Shown piece by piece: positions 50,434 to 60,982 of a DNA stretch of 64,000 nt (position 1 is its first letter; each line of letters begins with the position of its first letter). Made by a program: the position numbers and the translations under genes. A model generated the notes under the pieces. It saw only the letters and a program-made list of their open reading frames with translations. It searched no databases and was not told the DNA's origin. The stretch is from Microbacterium sp. KUDC0406 (GTDB lineage Bacteria; Actinomycetota; Actinomycetes; Actinomycetales; Microbacteriaceae): assembly GCF_021582875.1 (NCBI RefSeq), contig NZ_CP091138.1, forward strand, positions 806,001-870,000, given 5' to 3'.

Positions 50434-51486
50434 ATGGAACCGCTGCCCGTCGTCTGGTTCACAGTGATCGCGGTGCTCTGGATCGGCTATCTGCTGCTGG
50501 AGGGGTTCGACCTCGGCGTGGGGATGCACATGATCTTCTCCACGCGCAGTGAGCGCGATCGCCGGGTGATGCTGAACACCATCGGCCCGGTGTGGGATGG
50601 GAACGAGGTGTGGCTGATCACCGCAGGGGCGGCGCTGTTCGCGGCATTCCCGGCCTGGTACGCGTCGCTGTTCTCGGCGCTGTACGTGCCGCTCACCATC
50701 ACCCTGGTGGGGCTGATCGTGCGCGCGGTGGGCATCGAGTACCGCGGCAAGGTGGCGACGCAGCGCTGGCGCGACGTCTGGACCTGGATGATCGGACTCG
50801 GCTCCCTCATCGTGGCGTTCTGCATCGGCGCCGCGCTGGCTCTGACCTCGACCGGACTTCCGATCGACGCCAACGGCGATCGTGTCGGTGGTCCCTTCGT
50901 CTGGCTGACTGTCCCGGCCGTGCTCGGCGGGCTCGCCGTCGTGGGCTTCGCCCTTGCGCACTCCGCGACGTTCCTCGGTCTCAAAGCCGACGGCCCGGTG
51001 CGTGAGCGCGCCGGCCGGTTCGCCGCGCGGTGGGCGCCGCTCTGCCTGGTGCCCGCCGCGGCATGGGCGCTGTGGGTGCAGTTCTCGCACGGTGGCAGCG
51101 CGCTGGCCTGGACCTTCATCGTGCTGGCGGTCGTCGGCGCCGTGTTCGGCGGGGTGTCGGCCCATGGCCGCCGTGAGGGCCTCGCCTTCACCGGCTACGC
51201 CGCGTTCGGTCTCTTCGGCGCCGGGGCCGTCTTCGCCGGGATGTTCCCCCTTGTGCTGCCCTCGACGGTGGATGCCGCGTTCGACCTGACCGTCTGGAAC
51301 GCCTCGAACAGTCCCTACACCCTGGGTGTGATGACCGTGGTCGCCGCCGTGGCGCTGCCGGTGATCCTGCTCTACCAGGGCTGGAGCTACTGGATCTTCC
51401 GGGCGCGGGTGCGCCCCGGGTCGATTCCCGAGGCGCACATCGTGCTGCCGGCGGTGCTGCGGGCGGATGCCCGGCCGGTACGCTGA
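50434..51486 (+). CDS. cydB: Cytochrome bd oxidase subunit II
   Basis: A 350-residue membrane partner of CydA with about nine helices: LLLEGFDLGVGMH in helix 1-2, NTIGPVWDGNEVWLITAGAALFAAFP and LPVILLYQGWSYWIFRARV at the end are family landmarks. GGGAGG precedes the ATG, 17 bp after cydA. The cydA-cydB and cydDC units bracket the blaI/M56 pair. Confidence 0.96.
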   Translation: MEPLPVVWFTVIAVLWIGYLLLEGFDLGVGMHMIFSTRSERDRRVMLNTIGPVWDGNEVWLITAGAALFAAFPAWYASLFSALYVPLTITLVGLIVRAVGIEYRGKVATQRWRDVWTWMIGLGSLIVAFCIGAALALTSTGLPIDANGDRVGGPFVWLTVPAVLGGLAVVGFALAHSATFLGLKADGPVRERAGRFAARWAPLCLVPAAAWALWVQFSHGGSALAWTFIVLAVVGAVFGGVSAHGRREGLAFTGYAAFGLFGAGAVFAGMFPLVLPSTVDAAFDLTVWNASNSPYTLGVMTVVAAVALPVILLYQGWSYWIFRARVRPGSIPEAHIVLPAVLRADARPVR

Positions 51487-51502
51487 TCCGGACCCCGCGG
51501 GG

Positions 51503-52624
51503 CTACGCGAACACCGTGAGACCGTAGACGGCGAACAGCATCAGGTGCGCAGAGCCGCCGATCGCCGACACCCTGCGGCCGGCGAAGGTCGCCACGGTGA
51601 GCAGCAGCGTGGCGGCGAGCAGCACCAGGTTCGCGGGCGTCTCGGCCAGCAGCACGGTCTGCCCGGTGAGCAGCCCGATGATGAGCACCGCAGGGATGGT
51701 CAGGCCGACGGTCGAGACGAGTGCGCCGTGGCAGAGGTTGGTGACGCGCTGCATCTCGCCGCCGAACGCGGCGCGGACGGTGGTGATCGTCTCGGGCAGG
51801 AACACGATCATGGCGATGAGGATGCCGGACAGCGCGACCGGGGCGCCGAGCCGGTCGAGGCCGTCGTCGAGCAGAGTCGCCATGTCGTGCGAGAGCAGCA
51901 CGATCGGCAGCACCGTCGCGACGAGCACGGCGGTGCGGAGGAGGATCTCGCTGCGGTGCTCGCGCAGGATCTCGCGGATCGGCCTGCGCGGCGCCGCGAC
52001 ATCCTCGGCGTGTCCCGGCTCTATGAAGTCCGCCGCCTGCGCACCGGTCTGCCGGGCCAGGAAGAAGCCGTAGAGCAGCAGGGTGAGCACGATGATCGGG
52101 ATCGCCTGCCCCGGGGTGTACGCGCCGCCTTCGCCGATCAGGCCGGGGAGGAAGAACGCCGTCATCAGGAGCACCACGAGCAGCGAGAGGTAGGCGGAGA
52201 CGCCGGTGCTGTTGGCGCGCAGTGAGTGGTGCCGGATGCCGCCGACGAGCAGCGCGACGCCGACGACGAGGTTCAGGATGATCATCGACACCGCCATCAC
52301 CGAGTCCCGAGCGATGGTGGCGTGCTCGCCGGGGCCGAGCATGACGGCCGAGATGAGGATCACCTCGATCAGCACGATCGAGAGGGTCAGCACCAGGGTG
52401 CCGTAGGGGTCGCCCAGGCGGTGCGCGAGATGCTCGGCCTCGGTCACCACGCCGAAGGCGCATACGATGATCACCGCCACGATGGCTGCGAGCACCGCGA
52501 GCAGCACCGGCCCCGGGAGGGACTCTGACAGCAGCGGCCCTGCGAGCAGGGCGGCGATGAAGGCACCCCAGCCGAGGATGAGGCGGAGGACGACGGTCCG
52601 GGTGAGGACGGTTCTGAGAGTCAT
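51503..52624 (-). CDS. ChaA-like calcium/cation:proton antiporter
   Basis: A 373-residue protein with two homologous 5-helix halves of the Ca/cation antiporter superfamily. The acidic ion-binding motifs are VVTEAEHLAHRLGDPYGTLVLTLSIVLIEVILI (repeat 1) and IVFLPETITTVRAAFGGEMQRVTNLCHGALVSTVGLT (repeat 2), with a cytoplasmic loop between. Exchanges Ca2+/Na+/K+ for H+. The ATG at 52624 was taken; a frame-compatible ATG 42 bp upstream adds a non-conserved leader. Converges on cydB. Confidence 0.88.
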   Translation of the reverse strand: MTLRTVLTRTVVLRLILGWGAFIAALLAGPLLSESLPGPVLLAVLAAIVAVIIVCAFGVVTEAEHLAHRLGDPYGTLVLTLSIVLIEVILISAVMLGPGEHATIARDSVMAVSMIILNLVVGVALLVGGIRHHSLRANSTGVSAYLSLLVVLLMTAFFLPGLIGEGGAYTPGQAIPIIVLTLLLYGFFLARQTGAQAADFIEPGHAEDVAAPRRPIREILREHRSEILLRTAVLVATVLPIVLLSHDMATLLDDGLDRLGAPVALSGILIAMIVFLPETITTVRAAFGGEMQRVTNLCHGALVSTVGLTIPAVLIIGLLTGQTVLLAETPANLVLLAATLLLTVATFAGRRVSAIGGSAHLMLFAVYGLTVFA

Positions 52625-52740
52625 CACGGGTGGGATCCCTGATTCTGCGGGGCCGTCCCTGCTCATGAGTGCTACCCGTGGGTCGTCCCGCGGGCGTGTT
52701 CCATCCGTCCGCCATTCTATCGGAGCCCTCGGGGAACATC

Positions 52741-53838
52741 ATGCGCGTGAATGCGGTTGTCCCTGGCGTGGAACCCCTCGACAGCATCGTGATCGGCGCC
52801 GGACAGGCCGGACTCTCGGCGTCGTATCACCTGGGCCGTCTCGGCATCGATCACCTCGTGCTCGACGCCGACGATGCGCCGGGTGGGGCGTGGCGGCATC
52901 GCTGGGACGCCCTCTCCATGCACGACGTGCACGGTGTGGCCGAGCTGCCCGGCTCGGCGCCCCCGCCACTGAGCGCCGCGCGGGCCAATCAGGTCGTGCC
53001 CGCCTACTTCGCGGAGTACGAGCGGCTGCACGACCTGCCGGTGGTCCGTCCGGTGCACGTCGATCGCGTCGACGATGAGGACGGCACGCTGGTCGTGCAC
53101 GCGGGTGACCGGAGCTGGCGCACCCGCACCCTCGTGAACGCGACGGGCACGTGGTCGCACCCGTTCCTGCCGCACTATCCCGGTATGGAGACCTTCCTGG
53201 GCGAACAGCTGCATACGGTGGACTATCCGGGTCCCGAGCATTTCGCGGGCAAGCGGGTCCTCGTGGTCGGCGGCGGAGCATCCGCGGTGCAGTTCCTCGG
53301 CGCGCTCGCACCGATCGCCGAGGTGCTGTGGGCCACGAGGCGCGAGCCGGTCTGGCGGCAGGACGACTTCACGCCTGAGGCGGGCGCCGCGGCCGTGGCA
53401 CTCGTCGAGCAGCGGGTCGCGCGGGGTCTCGCGCCGCAGAGCGTGGTGAGCGTGACCGGGCTGATGCTGCGCGAGCAGGAGGGCGAGGCCGAGCGTCTCG
53501 GGGTGTACGACCGGCGCCTGCCGATGTTCGAGCGGATCGAGCCCGACGGCGTGCGCTGGGCCGACGGGCGCTTCGAGCGTGTCGACGCGATCCTCTGGGC
53601 GACAGGATTCCGGCCCGCGGTCTCGCACCTCGCTCCGCTGCATCTGCGCAGTGCCGCCGGCGGTATCCGGCTCGACCGGGAAGGGCGGGGAACGACGGCC
53701 ATCGTGGACCCTCGCGTGCAGATGGTCGGCTACGGCCCGTCCGCGAGCACGATCGGCGCGAATCGAGCCGGCCGGCGGGCCGCGCTGGGCGTGCAGGCCA
53801 TGCTGGCTGCGACGCCGGCGGCGGTTCCCGGTTCCTGA
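52741..53838 (+). CDS. FAD/NAD(P)-dependent oxidoreductase (flavin monooxygenase-like)
   Basis: A 365-residue two-dinucleotide-domain flavoprotein: FAD site SIVIGAGQAGLSASYHLGRLG near the N-terminus, FAD loop GGAWRHRWDAL, second nucleotide site VLVVGGGASAVQFLG (~175), and the ATGF/YGPSASTIGANRAGR end. This is the architecture of YUCCA/CzcO-type monooxygenase-like proteins. Substrate unknown. The ATG at 52741 places the FAD motif at residue ~15; farther upstream the frame is non-conserved. Confidence 0.85.
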   Translation: MRVNAVVPGVEPLDSIVIGAGQAGLSASYHLGRLGIDHLVLDADDAPGGAWRHRWDALSMHDVHGVAELPGSAPPPLSAARANQVVPAYFAEYERLHDLPVVRPVHVDRVDDEDGTLVVHAGDRSWRTRTLVNATGTWSHPFLPHYPGMETFLGEQLHTVDYPGPEHFAGKRVLVVGGGASAVQFLGALAPIAEVLWATRREPVWRQDDFTPEAGAAAVALVEQRVARGLAPQSVVSVTGLMLREQEGEAERLGVYDRRLPMFERIEPDGVRWADGRFERVDAILWATGFRPAVSHLAPLHLRSAAGGIRLDREGRGTTAIVDPRVQMVGYGPSASTIGANRAGRRAALGVQAMLAATPAAVPGS

Positions 53839-53872
53839 CCCTGCTTCGGGCCCGACTCCCGTCGTGAATGGT

Positions 53873-55591
53873 TCACGTGAACATGACGCGGCGGGTGGGT
53901 GGGTCGGTGTAGTTGCGGCCGAGTGGGCTGGTCCAGGACAGGCTTCCGTCGTCGAGCAGGCGGGCGGTCCAGCGGTCTTTGTCGTGCAGGTCGGGGTGTT
54001 TGAGGGCGTGGTGTCCGGGGCAGAGGTGGGTGAGGTTGTCGATCGTGGTTCTGCCGCCGAGTGCGTAGTCGTGGTTGTGGTCGATTTCGCAGCTGGTGGC
54101 GGGGAGGCGGCATCCGGGGAATCGGCAGTGTTCGTCGCGGGCGCGGAGGAACTTCTTCATGCTCTCGGTGGGGGTGTAGGTGTCGGTCTCGGTGATCATG
54201 CCGGTGGGGTTCAGGAACAGGCGTGTCCAGCCGGTGTTGCGGGAGGCGATGTTCCGTGCCAGGTCGGGGTGCAGGGGTCCGTGTCCGTCGAGTTCGGCGA
54301 GCAGGTCGTTCGCGCCGGTGAGGGTGGTCGCTGCGATTGTGACCTGGATGTGTCCGGTGATGTTGTCCAGGCCGGTGCCCTGCATGTCGGAGGGGTCGGC
54401 GGAAAGGAGCAGGTCGGTGAGGATGTCGGCGCGGATCTGGTCGTAGGTGCGGTTCCCGGCTCTGGGTGCGGGGTGTGGTGGTGTCGGTGGTGGGCCGGGC
54501 GGTGAGGGGGCCCGGTCGTGGTGGACCTCGGTGATCATCCACTCGGGGATGAGGTTGGGGCAGGCGACATCGGGGTCGAGGATCCCGGCGTGCACGGATG
54601 CGGCGAGGTCGAGCTGTACGGCGAGGTCGTCCTCGGCGTCCCGGTCGGCCCACGCATCGGGGACGTCGTCGTGGTAGCCGTCGTCCCAGGGAGCCAGATC
54701 CTGGTCATCCGCCTTCGCGTACGCGGCAGCGGCCCACTCCTCGTCACCGTTCCACTCGTCGCCGTTCCACTCTTCGCCGGGCCGCTCTTCATTGCCGCCG
54801 GCCCACTCGTCGTCTTCACCGGTCGATTCGTCGTCTGCCCAGACATCGTCTGGAATCCCCGCGCCGGCATCTGCCTCCGTGGCGTCTGCCTCTGCATCCC
54901 CGGTCTTCGTGGTGGCTTCGTTCTCGGCTTTGCGGGTCTCCTGTGCGATCTTGCGGGTGATCCGGGTGAGTCGGTCGTAGATCGCCACGGCGAGGTACTC
55001 GGGGAGCACGGCGACCAGCCGGGCGAGTCCGTCGTCGAGCAGCTGGATGCTCACGCAGCGCTCCTCTGCGGCTTTCGCATGCCGCTCCCGCAGCGTCACC
55101 TGCGCGATCGTCGCGGCCACCGCCTGCACCTGCGGGCGTGTCCGGCCGGGGGAGTCGGCTTCGGCGATCTTCACGGCCGCCTCGGCGAACACATCCAGCG
55201 CGTCGGCATCCGCAGTCCCGTTCATCACCGCTTCGCGGACGATCGCGCCGGCCCGGCAGATCTCCCGCACATGCGCCGGGGTGAGCCGTCCCTCCCGCAA
55301 CGCCTCCCGCACCGCAGGGAAGTCCGCATCCAGCGCCGCGGCATCCGCGAACGCGGACTGCGTGGTCATCTTCGCCAGATGCCCGGCCGCGGCGTACTCG
55401 GACACCATGGACCGGTACGCCACATCACTGACCTCACTGTTCGCGCGCCCGTCAGCCTCGAACACCCGCATCCGCTCCGCCAGCAGACCCGACGCCTCCG
55501 CCTCCAACCGGGCGATCCCCCGACGCGTCCGCACCCACGCATCCAGCAGCGCCGTACGCTGCTCGAGATCGGGGAAGACGTCCGCTGTCAT
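53873..55591 (-). CDS. DUF222-HNH endonuclease family protein
   Basis: A 572-residue protein of the actinobacterial 13E12/DUF222 type. The N-terminal helical DUF222 domain (~10-200: LDAWVRTRRGIARLEAEASGLLAERM...) is followed by an acidic disordered linker with a WNGDE duplication, a second DUF222-like part, and a C-terminal HNH domain (RDEHCRFPGCRLPATSCEIDHNHDYALGGRTTIDNLTHLCPGHHALKH). Often present in many copies per genome; thought to be mobile or homing-like, function unproven. The ATG at 55591 has GGAG 5 nt upstream. Confidence 0.9.
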   Translation of the reverse strand: MTADVFPDLEQRTALLDAWVRTRRGIARLEAEASGLLAERMRVFEADGRANSEVSDVAYRSMVSEYAAAGHLAKMTTQSAFADAAALDADFPAVREALREGRLTPAHVREICRAGAIVREAVMNGTADADALDVFAEAAVKIAEADSPGRTRPQVQAVAATIAQVTLRERHAKAAEERCVSIQLLDDGLARLVAVLPEYLAVAIYDRLTRITRKIAQETRKAENEATTKTGDAEADATEADAGAGIPDDVWADDESTGEDDEWAGGNEERPGEEWNGDEWNGDEEWAAAAYAKADDQDLAPWDDGYHDDVPDAWADRDAEDDLAVQLDLAASVHAGILDPDVACPNLIPEWMITEVHHDRAPSPPGPPPTPPHPAPRAGNRTYDQIRADILTDLLLSADPSDMQGTGLDNITGHIQVTIAATTLTGANDLLAELDGHGPLHPDLARNIASRNTGWTRLFLNPTGMITETDTYTPTESMKKFLRARDEHCRFPGCRLPATSCEIDHNHDYALGGRTTIDNLTHLCPGHHALKHPDLHDKDRWTARLLDDGSLSWTSPLGRNYTDPPTRRVMFT

Positions 55592-55721
55592 GACTCCAGT
55601 GTAGAACAAAACAACGAAGAATGGAACGGAAAAACCTGAGAGATGGGGCCGAGTATGGAACAGAAGCACGAATCGATCGGAGGCTTCACGGCGCATCCCC
55701 ACTCTCGCTGATTACGCTGGA

Positions 55722-56870
55722 ATGATGCGCAGAACACTGTTCGGCGCCATCGCTGTGCTGGCGATGGTCGCCCTCGCCGGCTGCGCACCCAGCGCGCCGA
55801 CGCCGAGCCCGACGGCGTCCCCGAAGACCCGGACCGCATCGCCGTCGCCCACCCCGACCCCGATCGACCCGGCGACCGCGCTCGTCGACCGGATGAGCAG
55901 CACTCAGCGGGCGCAGAGCGTGATCATGGGCACGATCCCCGGCACGGATCCGGCGGCAGCGCACGACTACATGTCCGGCGGCTTCGGCGGCTTCATCCTG
56001 ATGGGCGACAACGTCCCGTCCGCCCCTGCGCAGCTGAGGGAGCTGACGACCGCGCTGACCGTCGATCCCGCCGTTCCACCGCTGATCGCCGTCGACGAGG
56101 AGGGTGGCCCCGTCACCCGCCTGCATTGGGACGATCTGCCCGGCGCGAGGACGTTGAAGTCGAGGCCGCCGGAGGAGACACAGCAGGCGTTCGCCGCTCG
56201 CGCGAAGCTGCTCGCCGACGGCGGCGTGGGCGTCAACTTCGGCATCGTCGCCGACGTGCCCCGCGACGCGTCGTCGTTCATCTTCTCGCGCGCCTTCGGC
56301 ACCGATCCGGATGCCGTCGCACAGCGTGTCACCGCAGCCGTCCGGGGTGAGCACGGCGCCGTGCTGTCCACGCTGAAGCACTTCCCCGGGCACGGCGCGG
56401 CACCGGGCGACTCGCACCACGTCATCCCGTCCACGGCCGAGACCCTGGGGCAGTGGCGGACGCTCGACGCCCCGCCCTTCCGCGCCGGGGCGGACGCCGG
56501 CGCCGAGCTGCTGATGTTCGGCCACCTCGCGTACACCGCGGTGGACGCCGCTCCGGCATCCCTCTCGGCGCGCTGGCATGAGATCGCGCGCGACGAACTG
56601 GGCTTCGACGGCGTGATGATCACCGACGACCTGGGCATGCTGGAGTCCTCCGGCGCGCCGGGCTATCGCGACCCCGTGCGGAACGCCGTGACGGCATTGG
56701 CGGCCGGCAACGACATGGTGCTGCTCGTCGCGGGCACCGACCCGCAGACCGCGCCGCGGGTCGCCGCGGGCATCGCGCAGGCCGTAGAGGACGGCCGGCT
56801 CCCGGCGGCGAGGCTGCGGGATGCCGCAGAGCACGTTGCCGCTCTCCGGCTGCAGATCGCCGCGCGTTGA
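55722..56870 (+). CDS. Glycoside hydrolase family 3 lipoprotein (NagZ-like)
   Basis: A 382-residue exported beta-N-acetylglucosaminidase-like enzyme. Signal peptide with lipobox LAGC (Cys ~21) and a Ser/Thr/Pro linker to ~48, then the GH3 barrel: VDEEGGPVTRL, KHFPGHG (catalytic dyad His region) and ITDDLGM (Asp nucleophile). Probably acts on cell-wall muropeptides or chitin-like glycans outside the membrane. A second ATG one codon later is equally possible. Divergent from the DUF222 gene. Confidence 0.9.
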   Translation: MMRRTLFGAIAVLAMVALAGCAPSAPTPSPTASPKTRTASPSPTPTPIDPATALVDRMSSTQRAQSVIMGTIPGTDPAAAHDYMSGGFGGFILMGDNVPSAPAQLRELTTALTVDPAVPPLIAVDEEGGPVTRLHWDDLPGARTLKSRPPEETQQAFAARAKLLADGGVGVNFGIVADVPRDASSFIFSRAFGTDPDAVAQRVTAAVRGEHGAVLSTLKHFPGHGAAPGDSHHVIPSTAETLGQWRTLDAPPFRAGADAGAELLMFGHLAYTAVDAAPASLSARWHEIARDELGFDGVMITDDLGMLESSGAPGYRDPVRNAVTALAAGNDMVLLVAGTDPQTAPRVAAGIAQAVEDGRLPAARLRDAAEHVAALRLQIAAR

Positions 56871-57037
56871 GACGCGGATACCTGGCTGCGAACCTTTGGG
56901 TGCCGTGCGATGCGAGGAGGTTTTCGTTGGAGTGGGTTCGTGCGCACCGGCGTTTTCCTCCTCGCACGGGTGGGGTGCGCACGGGTCGTCCCGCGTGCGA
57001 GCGCGCCCTCCGCGCGCCGCGCCGACCGCGCCGCGCC

Positions 57038-57888
57038 TCATCCGCCCAGCCAGGCCTCCAGCATCCGCTGCCGCAGCAGCGTGCCGCGGTCGGCGAATCC
57101 ACGCTGCTGCCGGACGTACTCCGCCTTGCCCTCAGGAGTCTCGATGCGCACCGGCTCGACGCCCCAGTCCGACAGGTCGTAAGGCGCGGCCTCCATGTCG
57201 AGCCGCCGGATGTCGCGCGCCAGTTCGAACGCATCCAGCACCAGCTCACCCGGCAGCAGCGGCCCGAGCTTCATCGCCCACTTGTACAGGTCCATGCCCG
57301 CGTGCAGGCAGCCGGGCTGCTCCAGATCCGGCTGCGTGGCACGCGTCAGCGGCAGGTCGTTGCGCGGCACGGCATCCGGGGTGAAGAACCGGAAGGCGTC
57401 GAAGTGCGTGCAGCGCAGATCGTGCACCTCGACGACAGCGTCCGTGCCGGCCTGGCCGAGACGCAGCGGCGCAGCATGCCGGTGCTCCTGCTCGCGGTAG
57501 ACCATCGCCCACTCGTGCAGGCCGAAGCAGCCGAACCGGCCGGGCCGGGTCGCGGTGCTGCGCAGCATCCGTTCGACCAGCGCGGCGAACTCCGGCTTCT
57601 CGGCGGCGAACACAGAGGCATCAGGCACGGCCGATCCCGCCCGCGGCCCGGGGAGTACCAGCGCCAGGAGACGCGCTCCACGGCGTCCTCCAGCACCACT
57701 CCGGCGCCCGGATGCCACCGTCGCAGCTGCGCCGGCTTGTAGGAGTAGTACGTGAACAGGAAGTCCTCGACGGGATGCTTCTCGCCCCGAGCCGCGCGTG
57801 CGCGATGCGCGGCGGTCAGCGCGTCGGCGCGGGACTCGTGCGCGGCGGCGCGATCGATCCACTCCGCGCGCGACAGCGGGCTGCTCAT
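57038..57888 (-). CDS. Conserved actinobacterial protein, often labelled 3-methyladenine DNA glycosylase (frameshifted)
   Basis: 283 residues once a base is added to GGGG 57650-57653. It starts MSSPLSRAEWIDRAAAHESRADAL, then HPVEDFLFTYYSYKPAQLRRWHPGAGVVLED and, in the second frame, FGCFGLHEWAMVYREQEHRHAAPLRLGQAGTDAVVEVHDLRCTHFDAFRFF, ending RQRMLEAWLGG. I recall this family being annotated as a 3-methyladenine DNA glycosylase, but no HhH-GPD or AAG motif is visible and the activity is doubtful. Start overlaps the App1 gene stop (ATGA); same operon as dedA. Confidence 0.65.
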
Positions 57889-58945
57889 GACCTCGGGTCG
57901 ACGATGCCCGCCTCGCCGAGCAGCTCCCGCAGGCCGGCGCCGTCCACGGCGCTGACCCAGGGCACGTCGTCGCCGGAGTGGTCGCCGGCGACGGTGCGGC
58001 CGCCGGCCAGCACCGCCTCGGCCGGCAGCAGGCGACGGATCGCGACGCCGGCGACCGAGGACGGATGCTCGACGAGGAACTGCCCGTAGGTGGCCTCGTC
58101 GTGCTGGCCGTCGTCGCCGATCAGCAGCCAGCGGATGTCGGGGAACTCCTCTGCCAGGCGACGCAGGTTGCTGAGCTTGTGCTCGCGTCCGCTGCGGAAC
58201 CAGCGGTCGTGAGTGGGTCCCCAGTCGGTGAGGAGCATGGATCCCTCGGGGAACAGGTGCCGGGAGAGGAAGCGACGCAGGGTCGGTGCCACGTTCCACG
58301 CGCCGGTGGAGAGGTAGATCATCGGAGAGCCGGGGTGGTCCCGCATGATCTGCTCGAGCAGCACGGCCATCCCCGGCACGGGCGTGCGGGCGTGCTCGTC
58401 GACGACGAAGGAGTTCCACGCCGCGACGAACGGGCGGGGGAGCGCGGTGACCATGACCGTGTCGTCGACATCGCAGACGACGCCGAAGCGGATGTCCTCG
58501 TCGACGACGAACACCGTCGCCTCGACCGGTTCCTGCCCGTCGGCGGCCATGGTGAGCGTCTGCCAGCCCGGTTCGAGATCGGCCTCGACGACGGTGTCCA
58601 CGACGCCGCCGCGGTCGGCGACCACGGTGTGAGCGCGCCCGCCGATCTCGATCCGCACCGAGGCGAAGCTCACCGGGATGCCGACGAACGAGCGCCAGCC
58701 GCGCACTCCGGCGCCGTCTCCGGCCGCCTTCCGCGGGGCGGAGGAAGGATCAGGACGCGCCCGACGACCCGGACCCAGCCCTTCCCGCCGTATCCGGGGA
58801 ACGGGACGACGGTCGCCGAACGCCCTCGCCTTCGGGCGCGACGTTCGCGCGAGACGTGGAAGCGGTGCTCGAGGCGGGCGAACCAATGGATCTTGGCCGC
58901 GGCGGCGGGTGACATCGCCTCCAGTCTTTCACGGATGCCGGACAC
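57885..58945 (-). CDS. App1/DUF2183 phosphatidate-phosphatase-like protein (frameshifted near the 5' end)
   Basis: 353 residues when a base is added to GGGG 58735-58738. N-terminus AAAAKIHWFARLEHRFHVSRERRARRRGR...VPFPGYGGKGWVRVVGRVLI, a beta-rich middle, then the HAD-like catalytic part: VVCDVDDTVMVT (DxDxT nucleophile), YLSTGAWNVAPTL, and LIGDDGQHDEATY. This is the App1 conserved domain, a Mg-dependent lipid phosphatase in yeast. Lies 3 bp after dedA, suggesting a lipid or membrane-related pair. Confidence 0.8.
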
Positions 58946-58948
58946 GTC

Positions 58949-59605
58949 TCACGCGCTCGGCCCATCCGCATCCGACATATGACGCTCCTCACGGCGCGAG
59001 ATGACCTTCTTCACCACGAACACGACGACCAGGAACAGCACGATCGCCCCCACGAAGAGGTAGCCCGCGTAGTGCACGCGATCCGCGAGCTCCTTGTAGC
59101 TGCCGGCCACCAGAGCTCCGACGCTGACGTACACGGTCGCCCAGAGCACGCACGCGGGCAGCGTCCAGGCGATGAAGCGCCGGTAGGCGTACTCACTCAT
59201 GCCGACGGTCAGCGGCACCAGCGAGTGCAGCACCGGCAGGAACCGCGACAGGAAGATCGCGATGCCCCCTCGGCGCTGCAGGTAGCGCTCGGACCGGATC
59301 CAGTGATCCTCGCCGATCCAGCGGCCGAGCCGCGAATGCCGGATGTGCGGCCCGATCCAGTGGCCGAGCCAGAATCCGATCGACTCGCCGAGCAGGGAGC
59401 CGATCACGACCGCGACGACGAGGAAGACGCCCTGCCAGACGTCGGTCACGCCGACGGCGGCGACCAGGACGATCGTGTCGCCGGGCACGATGAGACCGAT
59501 CAGGATGCTCGTCTCGAGCATGATCGCGATGCCGGCGATGAAGGTCCGCAGCACGGGATCCATCGACTGCACGGCGTCGATGACCCACGTCAGGAACTGG
59601 TCCAC
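58949..59605 (-). CDS. DedA-family membrane protein
   Basis: A 218-residue, ~5-helix VTT-domain protein: IVPGDTIVLVAAVGV, the re-entrant FxxR-type GRWIGEDHWIRSERYLQRRGGIAIFLSRFLPVLHSLVPLTVGMSEYAYRRFI, ending with a basic tail. DedA proteins act as lipid (undecaprenyl phosphate or phospholipid) flippases. GTG start chosen; farther upstream the frame is not conserved. First gene of dedA-App1-conserved protein; divergent from pabB. Confidence 0.92.
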   Translation of the reverse strand: MDQFLTWVIDAVQSMDPVLRTFIAGIAIMLETSILIGLIVPGDTIVLVAAVGVTDVWQGVFLVVAVVIGSLLGESIGFWLGHWIGPHIRHSRLGRWIGEDHWIRSERYLQRRGGIAIFLSRFLPVLHSLVPLTVGMSEYAYRRFIAWTLPACVLWATVYVSVGALVAGSYKELADRVHYAGYLFVGAIVLFLVVVFVVKKVISRREERHMSDADGPSA

Positions 59606-59654
59606 CCGTCGAGCGTACGGCCTGGACCTTGCGCCGCGCCAAGAGCCGTACGCT

Positions 59655-60982
59655 GTGAGCGTGGCTCCGCCGAACCCGCTCACCGCTCGCGTACTCGAGG
59701 GCTTCGCCGACCTGGAATCGCTGTTCGCACGGCTCGACGACGGCGCGGAGGCCGCGTTCTGGCTGGATGCCGGACCGGGCGCGCCCGTCGGGTGGAGCAT
59801 CCTCGGATTCGGGCACACCGAGACCGACCCCGAGCCGGTCGCCCGCACAGTGATCGGCTTCGATGGCGAAGCACCGGCCCCGGTGCCGTTCCGCGGCGGC
59901 TGGGTCGGCTGGATGTCGTACGAGGACGGCGCGCGCCGGATGGGTGCGCCTGCGCCGGAGACCGGAGACGGCTCCGCCTGGATCGCCGTCGAGCGCGCGA
60001 TCGCCGTCGACCACGCCCGAGACAGGCTCTGGGCGATGGCGCCCGCGGACGACCTGGACGCCTGGCATCGCACCGCCGGAGGACTCCTCGCCGCGGCGTC
60101 CCCCTCGAGGACGTCTCTCCGCCACCGGCATCCGTCGCCGTGGGCCGACACACGGTGGACGAGTACGTCGCACTCGTGGAGCGCTGCCGCGACGCCATCC
60201 GCGCCGGCGACGCGTACCTGCTGTGCCTCACGACGCGCTTCAGCACGGATGCCCCCGACGACCCGTTCCGGGTGTACCGGCGCCTTCGCGCGGCGACGCC
60301 CGCGCACCACGGCGGGTACCTGCGCATCGGGGACACGCACCTTCTCAGTGCGAGCCCGGAGCAGTTCCTCGAGGTGCGCGACGGCGTCGTGCGCACCAGT
60401 CCCATCAAGGGCACCAGGCCGCGGGGAGCGACACTCGAGCAGGACGCCGCGCTGGCGGCGGAGCTGCGCGCGAGCGAGAAGGAGCGCGCCGAGAACGTGA
60501 TGATCGTCGACCTCATGCGCAACGATCTCTCGCACGTCGGGGTTCCGGGCACCATCGAGGTGGAGCGGCTCTGGCACGTGGAGTCGTATCCGGCCGTGCA
60601 TCAGCTGGTGAGCACGGTCAGTGCGCGCCTGCGCCGCGGCATCACGGTCGACGAGCTCAGCGAGGCGGCCTTTCCCGCGGGCAGCATGACCGGCGCACCC
60701 AAGCTCTCCGCGATGACGATCCTGCACAGACTGGAGCGCGCCCCGCGCGGCGTGTACTCCGGATGCTTCGGATACGTCGGCCTGGACGGATCCGTGGATC
60801 TGGCGATGGTGATCCGCAGCATCCTGATCGAGGGGGAGACCGCTCACGTGGGCGCCGGCGGCGGCATCACGTGGCTCTCGGACGCGGGGGAGGAGGCCGC
60901 CGAGGTCGCGACCAAGGCGCGCGCGCCGCTCGCGGCCCTCGGCGCCGCGCTCCCGGAGGAGTGGGCCACCGCCGGTCGCTGA
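59655..60982 (+). CDS. pabB: Aminodeoxychorismate synthase component I (frameshifted)
   Basis: Chorismate-binding enzyme of folate (4-aminobenzoate) synthesis. 442 residues when one C is added to CCCCC 60100-60104. The N-terminal half includes [12 protein letters not shown]; the catalytic half has [47 protein letters not shown] and [13 protein letters not shown]. -10 TACGCT (59649-59654) sits 7 nt before GTG 59661, so the message may be leaderless from that GTG; GTG 59655 is used as the outer limit. The stop TGA lies within repeat B. Confidence 0.9.

Noticed and set aside
53873..55591. DUF222-HNH gene as a restriction enzyme
   Set aside because: No methyltransferase or specificity gene is adjacent. 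It fits the multi-copy 13E12-type family instead.
57038..57888. True 3-methyladenine DNA glycosylase
   Set aside because: Neither the HhH-GPD motif of AlkA/Tag-type enzymes nor AAG-type residues are visible; the label seems to be an inherited annotation.
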